The notes under the pieces are model-generated. The model ran no database searches and was not told where the DNA came from. It worked only from the letters and a program-made list of their open reading frames with translations. From the NCBI GenBank assembly GCA_032717465.1, contig CM064657.1, positions 23,018,848 through 23,082,847 on the forward strand: DNA of 64,000 nucleotides, read 5' to 3'. This DNA comes from Coenobita brevimanus. Taxonomy: Eukaryota > Arthropoda > Malacostraca > Decapoda > Coenobitidae. Shown here piece by piece: positions 21,719-31,632 of this stretch. How positions within the stretch are numbered: the stretch's first letter is position 1; every line of letters starts with the position of its first letter. The translations under genes were made by a program, and so were the position numbers.

Positions 21719-23807
21719 TGTATAAGAGAGAAGTGGAGGAACGATTGGGCAAATACGAATTGGAGCAGATGGGGGACGTGGAAGGTGTGTGCAGGATATT
21801 TACAGAAGAAATATGTGGAGCATGTGATGTGGTGTGTGGGATGAAGAGAAGACGGAGGGGTGTGCGAGGAACAGCGTGGAATGAAGAGGTAAGACAGGCT
21901 GTGGAACAAAAGAAGAAAGCATACAATGAATGGATGAGAAACAGGGGCGTGGAAGAAGTTGGGAGGCGGAAGAGAGAGATATGTAGAAAGAAAGAGGTGA
22001 AAAGATTAGTAAGAGACAGTAAGAAGAGAGTGGATGAGGAATTTGGAAGGAACTTGAGTGTAAAGTGGAGGGACTGTAAGAGAATGTTCTGGAAAGAGGT
22101 GAAAAGAGTAAGACAGGGTGGAAGTGAAGTTAGCAGGGGAGTGAAAATAAAAATGGTAGATTACTAGTGGAGAAGGGAGAAAAAGTGAGCGGATGGAGAG
22201 AACACTTTAAGGAATTGTTGAACATAGGGGATGGAAGTAATGCGAGTATAAGTGGCTGGGGAATGGCTGGAAGGAGGAGGTAGATGAGAAGACAGGAAGA
22301 AATCAGTAGGATAGAAGTTGTGGAAGCAATGAAGAAAGTTAAATTGGGGAAAGCCCCAGGAATTGATGGAGTGTGTGGTGAAATGCTGAAGTATCGGGGA
22401 GAGATAGTTGTAGAATGGATGTGGAAAATGTGCAGATTGGCCTGGGAGGAAGGTAGAGTCCTGGAGGATTGGAAGTCAGGTATAATTATTCCCTTGTACA
22501 AAGGAAAAGGGGAAAAAGAAGTGTGTGGTAATCATAGGGGCATCTGTCTTCTTAGTATAATAGGAAAAGTGTATGGTAGGATACTTATTGACAAAGTTAG
22601 AGAAAGAACAGAGGAATTAGTTGGAGAAGAACAGGGAGGCTTTAGGGAGGGAAGAGGTTGTGTAGATCAGATATTCATTCTTAGATCTTTAGTGGAAAAG
22701 TTTCTAGAGAAGGGAAAGAAGTTGTATGCGGCTTTCATGGATTTGTAGAAACCATATGACAGGGGGGATAGACAAGGAATGTGGAAAGTATAAAGAATAT
22801 ATGGAGTAGATGAGAAATTGTTGAATGCTGTGAAGAGTATGTATGATGGTGCTAAGGCTGCAGTGCGTGTGGATGGTGAACTGAGTGAATTTTTTTCTTT
22901 GAAAGTTGGGTTGAAACAGGGATGTGTCATGTCTCCATGGTTGTTCATTCTGCACATGGATGGGGTAATAAAAGAGGTACGAGGTAGGGTAGTGGATGTT
23001 AGAGTGGCCCTGGTGAGAGAGGGTTGTGTTTGGAAACTCCCTGTACTGTTATTTGCAGATGATACTGTGTTGTTGAGTGAAGACGAAGGCGAGCTGCAAG
23101 GCTTGGTGGATGAGTTTGGGAGAGTGTGTAAGAAACGGAATCTAAAGATGAATGTAGGGAAGAGTAAAGTAATGGTCTTCGAGAGGGGTGAAGTCAGTGA
23201 ATGTTCAGCGAGGTTGGATGGTGAGGAATTGGAAAATGTGAGTACGTTTAAGTACATGGGTAGTGTGATGAGTAAGGATGGAGGTTTGGAGGGTGAAGTG
23301 CTTGAAAGGGTACAGCAGGGAAGAAAGGTTGCTGGTTCCTTGAAAGCAGTGATAAGAAGCAGGGAAGTGAGCATGGAAGTGAAAAAGTTACTACATGACA
23401 GTATTGTGATACCAACTCTAATGTATGGAAGTGAAGCTTGGACGTTGCTGGATGGACACAAGTCAAGAGTGCGAGCAGTGGAAATGAGTTATTTAAGAGG
23501 AGCCTGTGGAGTCACATGGAGAGACAGGCTGACAAATGAGAATGTAAAGGAGCGTTGTGGTGTGGATGTGGATGTGGATGTGATAGGAAGCGTTATGAGG
23601 AATACACTGAGGTGGTTTGGCCTTGTGGAGAGAATGGAGGGCGAAAGACTGACGAAGAGAGTGTATGTGAGTGAGGTGGAGGGGGGAAGAGGGAGGGGGA
23701 GGCCGAGGATGAGCTGGAGGGATGGGGTGGAGAGGTATATGAGAGAGGGGTGTGTGAGTTCGGAGGGGGGCAGTGACATGGCGGGGGACAGGGCGACGTG
23801 GAGATAA
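21719..23807 (+). pseudogene. Reverse transcriptase remnant of the RTE-like LINE
   Basis: The pre-RT linker is in one frame to about 22150. RT motifs follow: GKAPGIDGVCGEML, IIPLYKGKGEKE, GFREGRGCVDQIF, a degraded FMDLEKAYDR region, LKQGCVMSPWLF and the catalytic LFADDTVLL (FADD at 23052-23063). The C-terminal part has KYMGSVMSKDGG and LRWFGLVERMEGERL. Damage: a one-base frameshift near 22150, a stop near 22265, TAG at 22746-22748 and TAA near 22790; the last two are in the same frame as the flanking RT pieces. Inactive, but moderately preserved. Confidence 0.85.
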
Positions 23808-23864
23808 TTTGTTTGTGGCCACCTCGAACGGGATTGAGGCGTCTGGTAATAGATAGATAGATAG
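21719..23864 (+). mobile_element. 5'-truncated RTE-like LINE with (AGAT)n tail
   Basis: The insertion is flanked by the 10-bp duplication ATGGTAAATG at 21709-21718 and 23865-23874, and is absent from the other LTR. The 5' end starts inside the coding region, so the endonuclease is missing. The 3' end is a GGCCACC...GTCTGGTAAT segment followed by (AGAT)n. Antisense 5'-truncated copies lie at 48705-48915 and 58546-58760. The clade is inferred from RT motif style (PLYKGKG, GFREGRGCVDQIF, LFADDTVLL). Confidence 0.9.
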
Positions 23865-24535
23865 ATGGTAAATGATTGAGTGTTATGTAATGTGAGACAA
23901 CTCTGCATGTTTTGATGTGTCTGAGTTGGCAACTGTTGCCCGTCGAGAGTATACTCGTAAAATGTAGACGTTTCTCGAATAATGCAAGCTTATATAAGAT
24001 GGGGTAGAGATTATTAAAAGTTTAGTCGGGTTTCAGTTCAGTGTGAGTGAAGTGCAGTCGGTTTTGGTGTAGTGTCAGTGCAATGCTGTTAGTGAAGTTT
24101 GTGAAGAGTTGCTTTGCACATTAAGTGTAATTACTGTCAGTGAATTTTGTATATTTTTGGTACTTGTGAAAACAGTGGCAAACAGTGATGGGTTATTGAA
24201 ATTTGTATATCATTGGAACTTGAGAAAACAGTGAAGTGTCAAGCATTAAGTGTAATAACTGTGAAGTGTTGCTAAGCATTATGTGTAACAGTAGTTAGTA
24301 AAATGTGTATAGCTCCAGTGCTTGTGAGAACAGTGAAGTTGGAAAGCATTAAGTGGAATTATTTGGAAAATAAAGATAGTGAACTTTAAGCAGCCAGTGT
24401 TATTTTCGCCTCAGCTGATCTTGTGTACGTACACCTAAGGCTGACCATAGGAAGAACAACTCACTGGGCAACGTCCTTCCTGTACTGTACTACTGCTGTT
24501 GGAGCCTGTGGCAGTGTGGGGTGGGGACGTAACAC

Positions 24536-24550
24536 TGGTGTCAGGAGTGG
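24536..24550 (+). promoter_or_regulatory. Primer-binding site of the old LTR element
   Basis: TGGTGTCAGGAGTGG starts two bases after the LTR end and begins with TGG, as expected for pairing with a tRNA 3' CCA. The tRNA was not identified. Confidence 0.6.
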
Positions 24551-24698
24551 AATTATTATTTCAGGGCTGCAGTGAGTCTAATCTTCGACATGGAGCAAGA
24601 AGGTGTCCAGACAAGAGGCCGAACAGGACAGGAAGACAACATGAAGCTATTGGAAGCATGAAGTGTCAAATTATTGGCAATGACTAAATATGTCAGGT

Positions 24699-24738
<40 letters not shown>

Positions 24739-24741
<3 letters not shown>

Positions 24742-24850
24742 CATACCACGTTGAGTACACTGCTTCCCGTCCGATCAACGAAGTTAAGCAACGTTGGGTC
24801 TGGTTAGTACTTGGATGGGTGACCGCCTGGGAACACCAGATGCTGTTGGC
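24739..24850 (+). ncRNA. 5S rRNA-like sequence (SINE head, 5'-truncated)
   Basis: Clear 5S landmarks: CCATACCACGTTGAGTACAC, then GTCCGATCAACGAAGTTAAG, then GGTTAGTACTTGGATGGG, then GTGACCGCCTGGGAACACC, ending in GCTGTTGGC. The internal control region (A box, intermediate element, C box) is essentially intact. The first helix strand at the 5' end is replaced by (TA)n, and no T-run terminator follows. I therefore read it as a promoter-bearing SINE head, not a functional 5S gene. Confidence 0.85.
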
Positions 24851-24910
24851 ATAACGTTCTCCCTACATGTCAAGTGGGTTTTTTTGGAGGATTAGTGCCC
24901 CTCCCTGTAA

Positions 24911-24945
<35 letters not shown>

Positions 24946-24965
24946 CGTCTGGCAATGAATGAATG
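24739..24965 (+). mobile_element. 5S-rRNA-derived SINE (SINE3-like)
   Basis: The head 24739-24850 is a 5S rRNA sequence lacking only the first six or so bases. It is followed by a non-ribosomal body (TTAGTGCCCCTCCCTGTAAA), a (TA)n at 24913-24944, and a GCGTCTGGCAAT end with a (GAAT)n tail. It lies in the leader of the old LTR element, between the PBS and Gag. The body and end are shared with the fragment at 3182-3264. 5S-headed SINEs are a known class (SINE3, first described in zebrafish); whether this family is described, I cannot say. Confidence 0.75.
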
Positions 24966-24966
24966 A

Positions 24967-25866
24967 ATGACTGAAGGAGAGAAAGAACTCAAAGAACTAA
25001 GAGAGGTACAAACTCTACTAGTGAAGGCACATAGGGAACAACTAGAGGCACAATGTGAAGAACAAAATGAATGATATGAACAACTTGAAGAGGCATCGGA
25101 GGAGCAACAGAGGGAATTGCAACCGAGGATCCAAGGACAGCCAGATGCATTCATGGGGGAAATCAAGGAAGAACAGCATTTAGACGAACATTTGAAGACA
25201 ATTAGTGAGGAAATAGTGACGGAGTGCAAAGAGCATGTAGACGAACAGCTGAAGACAGTTAGTAAGGAAATAGTGATGGAGTGCAAACAGCATGTAGATA
25301 GCCAGTTGAAGCATGTAGTTGATCATGAGAAGATAATTAGTGAGAATATGGAGGCTGTAGAGAAATACTGCACTGCTGAGCCTCAGGTTAGTGTACAAAG
25401 AGCATATGAAAGGAATGGACAGTGTATGGTGAATCTTGACGGATCCCAATCATCTAAAGGTAGCATTACAGGGTTGAATAATCAGAATGCAGAAGTTTTA
25501 AGTCCTGGCCTTAATTATGATGCCCCAGTTTTTAGGCCCCAAACTAGTGAAGTGCATGGCTATAATGGGGGTCCAGTTAAAAAGAAACCTCAGGAATATG
25601 ATGGTAGAGTATCTTGGGAAGCTTACTGTGCACAGTTTGAGTTACCTGCGGATCAGAATGGTTGGAATGATAGGTAGTGGGCAATGCAGCTTGCTACTAG
25701 CCTTAAGGGTGCCGCAGTGGTAATTCTGGGCCAGATGTCAGTGATGGAGAAGAACAGTTATCAGTCCCTGGTGAAGGCATGTGACGAGAGGCAACAACCA
25801 GCTAGTTTTTTCCAAGAAGCCCCACCCCTGAAGAAATGCAAGAGAACCTTGATGAATAGTGTGTGA
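24967..25866 (+). pseudogene. Gag of the old LTR element, two in-frame stops
   Basis: From ATG at 24967 the frame reads MTEGEKELKELREVQTLL, stops at TGA 25072-25074, continues in the same frame to TAG 25675-25677, and then runs to 25864-25866. The N-terminal half is Glu/Lys/Gln-rich and contains degenerate repeats of the HLKTISEEIVTECKEHV type (about 20 residues). The conserved Gag part is QEYDGRVSWEAYCAQFE, NGWND, AMQLATSLKGAAVVILG and SYQSLVKACDE. Gag would form the retroelement capsid. No CCHC knuckle is seen. The 5S SINE sits immediately upstream and supplies the bases just before this ATG. Confidence 0.8.
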
Positions 25867-26175
25867 GAAGACAGAAGGACAGACAACATGCAGCGTAGTA
25901 GGAATGGGAATTGTAGGAAGAAATGCTGCTGTACTGTAGTGATGGGGCAAGTGTCGGATAGAGAAGACCAGGGGAGGATGCAGATGAAGGGTGCAGATTT
26001 GCAAACGGTGCTGGAGTGGCTGCAGCAGAGTGCAGTTCGACCGTCATGAGGAGGAGTTTCCAGGTTGGGCCCTGTGACCGGGAGCTGCTGGAGTCAGTGG
26101 GATCTTCTTCATTGCAACGGACTACTGGAGCGTCAGTGGGAGACACCCAATGGCCGCAGCTAGTGTTGGCAACTG

Positions 26176-26439
26176 GTGGTTCTGAAGAAGATGAGGTCTG
26201 AGATCTTGGATGAGTCCCATAACCAGATCACTAGTGGGCACCTGGGAGTGAAGACAGTTCTAAGTCGGCTGCGACACAAATTCTACTGGATTGACATGTG
26301 TCAGGATGTTGAAGAGTGGTGTCGGACCTGTGATGTGTGCTGTTTCAAGAAGAGGACCAAGACCTTCCAGGAGGACTGGACTGTGTGGAGGAACAAGGAC
26401 TTCATTGGAAGCGGCATAGAAGAGGACCTGATAAGTTGA
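26176..26439 (+). pseudogene. Integrase N-terminal zinc finger remnant
   Basis: It carries SHNQITSGHLGVKTVLSRL followed by FYWIDM and CRTCDVC, i.e. the HHCC zinc finger of a gypsy integrase. The catalytic core is gone. The 300 bp between Gag and this fragment is unrecognisable and probably holds a deletion junction where protease, RT and RNase H, or the sequence up to integrase, were lost. Confidence 0.75.
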
Positions 26440-26542
26440 AAGATTATTTTGTGTCCAGTTGGATGTTTCGTTAGGATTAGGGTTTATGTTTGTATATATT
26501 GTTTAGTTTTGTCGGAACGACAAAGAACTACGGAGGGGGTAG

Positions 26543-27431
26543 TGTTATGAAGGGAGATTTGCCAGTTAGGTAGTCTCGTACCTTCGAGAAGTTTCTCGTA
26601 CCGTAAATACCAGTACGAGTCATCAGACTTGCCAGTTTGCCTGTTGTTTGTGAGCCTAGTTATTTCGTAAGTTAAACATTCATTTATTTTTATGCTCTTT
26701 TTCTTTATAATGTTTTATTTAAGTGATTGCATGTTAAATTATGTAATTTAAGTTCGTATGGTAAATGATTTAGAGTGTTATGTAATGTGAGACAACTCTG
26801 CATGTTTTGATATGTCTGAGTTGGCAACTGTTGCCCACCGAGAGTATACTCGTAAAATGTAGACGTTTCTCGAATAATACAAGCTTATATAAGATGGGGT
26901 AGAGATTATTAAAAGTTTAGTCGGGTTTCAGTTCAGTGTGAGTGAAGTGCAGTCGGTTTGGGTGTAGTGTCAGTGCAATGCTGTTAGTGAAGTTTGTGAA
27001 GAGTTGCTTTGCAAGCATTAAATGTAATTACTGTCAGTGAAGATTGTATATTTTGGTACTTGTGAAAACAGTGGCAAACAGTGACGGGTTATTGAAGTTT
27101 GTATGTCATTGGAACTTGAGAAAACTGTGCAGTGTCAAGCATTAAGTGTAATAACTGTGAAGTGTTGCTAAGCATTAAGTGTAATAGCAGGTAGTAAAAT
27201 GTGTATAGCTCCAGTGCTTGTGAGAACAGTGAAGTTGGAAAGCATTAAGTGGAATTATTTGGAATATAAAGACAGCGAACTTTAAGCAGCCAGTGATTAT
27301 TTTCGCCTCAGCTGATCTTGTGTACGTACACCTAAGGCTGACCATGGGAAGAACAACTCACTGGGCAACGTCCTTCCTGTACTGTACTACTGCTGTTGGA
27401 GCCTGTGGCAGTGTGGGGTGGGGACGTAACA
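26543..27431 (+). repeat. 3' LTR of the old element (889 bp)
   Basis: Matches the 5' LTR over its full length with scattered substitutions and small indels. It is preceded by GGAGGGGGTAG. Confidence 0.9.
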
Positions 27432-28685
27432 ATATTTAGTGAAGGAGAGCATCTTCAAGAATGTGAATAGTTGAGGAGAAAACTACAGTAGGAAAACTGA
27501 ACTGTAAGCAGTCTGAAAATGTATAAAACAGACCTGGATATGTATAGAAGTGGAATGATTTCAAGGAAAAGAGGGAAGATTTATCTAGCAGACTGGGATA
27601 GAAAAAGAAAACTACCAGTATTATATCAAGTAACTTAAATCACTGCACACTGTTTGAAGGGAAAGGTAATAAAATAGACTATGAATGTAAGAGGAGTGTA
27701 ATTATTGAGCTAGAATGGAAATTTACTCGTAATAACCAAGACAGGGAAGGTGGCAATAGTATGGGGAAGAAACTATAGCCAAATACATAGAAAGTGGATG
27801 TACAACTGTGACAGTACACGCATCTGATGACCTATATTTCCAACATGTTCTGCTGGTTATGGCTGGATGACAGGTGTGGAAAGAAACTGCCGGGATAAAA
27901 ATGGAGTGTTTGTGCATCCCTTATGTGTTGGTGCTGCAATGAATGTCACCATTCAGCCAGCTTGTACAGAAGCAAAGCAGCCTGCATGTTAAAAGTAATT
28001 CTGTAATAACTATGTACTTACATCTTGCAATACAAATTTAGAAACCTATGATGTACTGCTACATGAGAAGAGGTGCACATATCTGGCTATACTGCAGTGT
28101 TGTACCTGACTGGATAGCTGGCAGGACATATATCATGGAAGTCTGTGAAGTATGCTGTAATACATTCACTTTGCTCGGATGAACTCCAATCTTGATATTT
28201 TTATCAACCTGCTAATAATGGCAAAGAGGGTAAATTATAATACATGCTCAGCCTATACAGTATACCGTTACTAACTTGCTCATAATGCATCCTTTTTAGG
28301 CATATCCGTCATTTTTCTCCCAGATGCATCATGTAGGAGAGAATCAACTATGGGCAGCAATACATATCAAGCCTTTCTCAGCCTAGGATTGTAAGACATC
28401 AGAGGACCAGAGAAGTAGAAGAGGTGAAATATTAGGCGAATTTATATCCCTGCCTGTACGTAATATTGTGTTGGCTTGGTTTCTTTTTTCCTACTTACAT
28501 ATTTTGACTGAGGCGATGGGCTAGCACTGATCTCCCTTGCTCCAGGTACTCCCACCCACCTCACGTGTAGTAATTGCCGAGTGTACCCGATGCCTCCTCG
28601 ATAATTAGATGACGCTAATTTCTGCCTCATGCCCTGCCACACACCGCCTAGATGGATGGCCGGTCGGGGATGCTGTTGCGCTTTG
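27432..28685. other. Anonymous DNA, no gene recognised
   Basis: No repeat copy or domain was identified; short open frames have no support. Confidence 0.5.
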
Positions 28686-28689
28686 CTGG

Positions 28690-28870
28690 TGGTGTGGTGT
28701 TGCTCTGTGGTGCTGGTGATGGTGGTGTGGTGCTATGTTGCTGTCTGGTGGTGGTGTAGGGTTGCGTTCTGGTGGTGGTGGTGGTATTTGGTGCTGCAGT
28801 CTGTTGTGGCGTTGCCTTCTAGTAATGTTGTTTGGTTGCCTTCAGGCCGGTAAATGTGATGTGGTGCTGT
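28690..28870. repeat. GGTGGTGTGGTGT-type low complexity
   Basis: Irregular G/T-rich units with GGTGGTGGTGG runs. Sequence from 28870 to 29330 is anonymous. Confidence 0.7.
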
Positions 28871-29329
28871 TCTCTGCTTCTGCTGTGGTGTCACCCAGTG
28901 ACAAAGTTGTCGGTAGTGATGGGCAACCTCCTGATTAGCTCTGACTTAAAGAAATGCGACACAAATACAGGTATACTGGTACATCATACACACTTGATCA
29001 GCTGTGCTGTTGTTTCAGGGCTCTGTTTTTTAGTGGCTTTGGTTATTTCGTAATACCCCATAGATATTTTTTTCTGAGCGTTACATATCAATATCCTCGT
29101 GTGTGTTGTTCAGGCAAAGTCTATAGACGTGAAAACAATATAAATAACATGCAAGGCAACACCAACGTATAAATGCGAAGTAAATTACAAAGAAACAGAA
29201 GAAACGAAGTCTCCTATGCCATTTAAAAACCATGCATGAGGCTATATAACCGTTGCACAAGGTAAGGGTTAGCTATAGATTTACAGAACATACAGGTGTT
29301 CTCTGTAGTATTAGAACATTCATCGGTGG

Positions 29330-30160
29330 TGGATCTAGTGGGGGAAGTCCAGGGGGTCCAGTCCAGAGGAGGAGGTACAGGGAGTCCATTCCAAAGAAGG
29401 TCCAGCTGGTCCGATCCAGAGGGGAGGTCTAAGCGGTCCAGTCTAGAGGAACTGGTACAGGGAGCCCATCCTAGAGGGACTGGTACAGGGGGTCCAGTCA
29501 AGGGGGGGTCTAAGGGAAGGTCGTAGAGGTCCGCTCCAGAGGGGGAGGTCCAGGAGTCCAGTGCAGAGGGGGAGGTCCAGGGGTGAACTCCAGCGGGGAG
29601 GTTTAGGGAGTCCAGTCCAGAAGGGGAGGTCCAGGGGTCCAGTCCAGAGGGGGAAGTCCAAGGGCCCAGTCAAGGTAGGAAGGTCCAGGGATCCAGGCCA
29701 GAGGAGGAGGTCCAGGGGTGAGGTCCAGAGGGGAGATTTAGGGAGTCCAGTCCAGAGGGGGAGGTCCAAGGGTCCAGTCCAGAAGGGGAGGCCTAGGGGG
29801 GGTCCAGTCCAGAGGGAGAGGTCTAGGAGGTCCAGTCCAGGGGGAGAGGTCTAGGGAATCCAGTCCAGGGGGAGAGGTCTAGGGAATCCAGTCCAGGGGA
29901 AGAGGTCTAGGGAATCCAGTCCAGAGGGGGAGGTCTAGGGGGTCCACTCCAGGGAGGAGGCCTAGGGGATCCAGTCCAGAGGGAGAGGTCCAAGGGTCCA
30001 GTCCAGAGGGGAAGGCCTAGGGGGTCCAGTCCAGAGGGAGAGGTCTAGGGGATCCAGTCCAGGGGAGGTCTAAGGGGTCCAGTCCAGGGGGGGAGGTCTA
30101 AGGAGTCTAGTGCAGGGGGTCCGATCTAGAGAGGGAGGTCCAGGGGGTCCAGATTCCCCT
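29330..30160. repeat. About 28-30-bp minisatellite
   Basis: Around 28 variant units containing GGTCCAGTCCAGAGGGGG and AGGTCTAGGG. The plus strand is G-rich. The right edge stops 16 bp before the LTR element at 30177. Confidence 0.9.
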
Positions 30161-30176
30161 CAACTACTGTACTATT

Positions 30177-31226
30177 TGTCACGAATCAATTCGCGACATT
30201 TCCTTTTTGTGAGAAGCCACGAACTATTAGTGGAAAACTCACTGTGTATCGCTCAGTTAACCGTTTCTCTCTCCATTTCGGGGTATACTTTTCAAATCAT
30301 TCGTCACCGTTTTCAGGGGTGACCGATTTGATGCACGTCACTAAGTGCGCTACTGAGCGATACTATTGTTTCTTTATCGTTCGCCCCTGCTCCTCAACCG
30401 TTAGCCACGCCTTCTTCTGGTGGCTTGTCGTCCTGCCTATGCATTATTTGAATTCAGTCTTGTGTTTGCTGTGACGGAGAAAGGGTCTGTGCTCAGAAGT
30501 GGAGAGGTCAGCTAGCACCCCAAGCTCCATTAGTACAGTTAATCCCAGTACTCCCACCTTAGTGGTGATACATAGTATTCATCGACTGGTATTTCTTTTG
30601 TGTATTTTGTAGTTTTAAGAGCTTAGTTAAGGTGTTTTTCCTAGGCGTAAGTATTTAGCTTCTGTGTGAGTGAGCGAGTGCGTCTCATTTAATTTGATTT
30701 GAAATGTAATGTTAAATTTATTTTTGTGATTAATAAATTTAACAGTTCTATTTCTTGAGCTTAATGTAGAGTAAAAATCTTGTTTCATTTCTCCATAATT
30801 AAGCTTATTTTCCATACAGCTCCTAGCTTGCATAAACATTTACTATTCATAACTGGTACTTAGACCAGTCTTGTTGTATTAACTTAAAATCCGTTGTGCC
30901 AGGAGTTAATGCATCAGCAAGAACCTGATGTTATTATTATTAGTATTAGTTATTTATTGTCAGGGGTGATGTAACTTTCTCCAGAGGCTAACAGTACAGT
31001 AATTCAGCAATTGTGAGTAATTAGTCTCTGCTGTGTACTGTTGAGAAAGTTTATAAATTCTCGTTCTTAGAGAATCGTGCACAAGCCAGCGTAAAGTAAT
31101 CGTTGCTTGATGTAGCAAGACAATCATTGTCTCTGCTCTTCAATATTATTGAATATTATTATCAAATTAAATAATATTTAACCATTTATATCAAAAATAC
31201 TGCGATAATATAAAAACCCCGTGACA
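30177..31226 (+). repeat. 5' LTR
   Basis: 1050 bp, TG...CA ends, nearly identical to the 3' LTR. The short terminal inverted TGTCAC/GTGACA is perfect. Confidence 0.95.
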
Positions 31227-31228
31227 AT

Positions 31229-31243
31229 TGGCGACCTCATTCC
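31229..31243 (+). promoter_or_regulatory. Primer-binding site
   Basis: TGGCGACCTCATTCC lies two bases after the LTR. The TGGCGACC start is common among gypsy-type elements. The primer tRNA was not determined. Confidence 0.6.
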
Positions 31244-31632
31244 AGGATATTAACTCCTAGCTCTAAAGCTATTCACGAGATAGTGCTCACTCATTCATAT
31301 TTAGGTATTTATCATTAAAGTTTATAGGCACAAGCTTACTGGTGTTTACCGTTAATTTAGCAAGTGAATTTTGCTTTATTAATCAATAGAATACTTAACT
31401 CTAGTTTATTTTTGGTAACGCCAGACAATTTTATTCGCTTCTGGGTAGTCGCCGTACCATTGTGTTTATTATTGAGTCTTCCCAGTCATTTACATTTTTG
31501 ATTTATTCTTTGCCAGTTAACTGGATAAGACTGGTCACCACTAGCTTGTGTCTGTATTCTTTACTTTTGTTTATTAGTATTCGTCGCTAAGCAGTCAGTA
31601 CTCAATTTCGGTTTGCTTAATAAATTAGCGAA

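Larger units (their letters stand above)
21494..24534 (+). repeat. 5' LTR, interrupted by a LINE
   Basis: The LTR sequence runs 21494-21718, is broken by the LINE at 21719-23864, and resumes at 23865. Without the insertion and its 10-bp duplication it is close to the 889 bp of the 3' LTR. It contains TATATAAGATGGGG near 23993, a plausible TATA region. Confidence 0.9.
21494..27431 (+). mobile_element. Old, internally deleted Ty3/gypsy-type LTR element
   Basis: The LTRs begin TGTTATGAAGGG and end GGGACGTAACA. The left LTR is 21494-24534, enlarged by a LINE insertion; the right LTR is 26543-27431 (889 bp). Flanking ATAT (or AATAT if the LTR end is set one base earlier) is present on both sides as a target duplication. 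The PBS-like TGGTGTCAGGAGTGG is at 24536-24550 and the purine tract GGAGGGGGTAG lies just before the right LTR. The LTRs differ at many positions, so the insertion is not recent. The interior is only about 2 kb and keeps Gag and an integrase zinc finger; protease, RT and RNase H are missing. A SINE also sits in the leader. Confidence 0.9.

Noticed and set aside
24739..24850. Functional 5S rRNA gene
   Set aside because: The 5' end is missing, no T-run terminator follows, and the body matches a repeat family; read as a SINE head.
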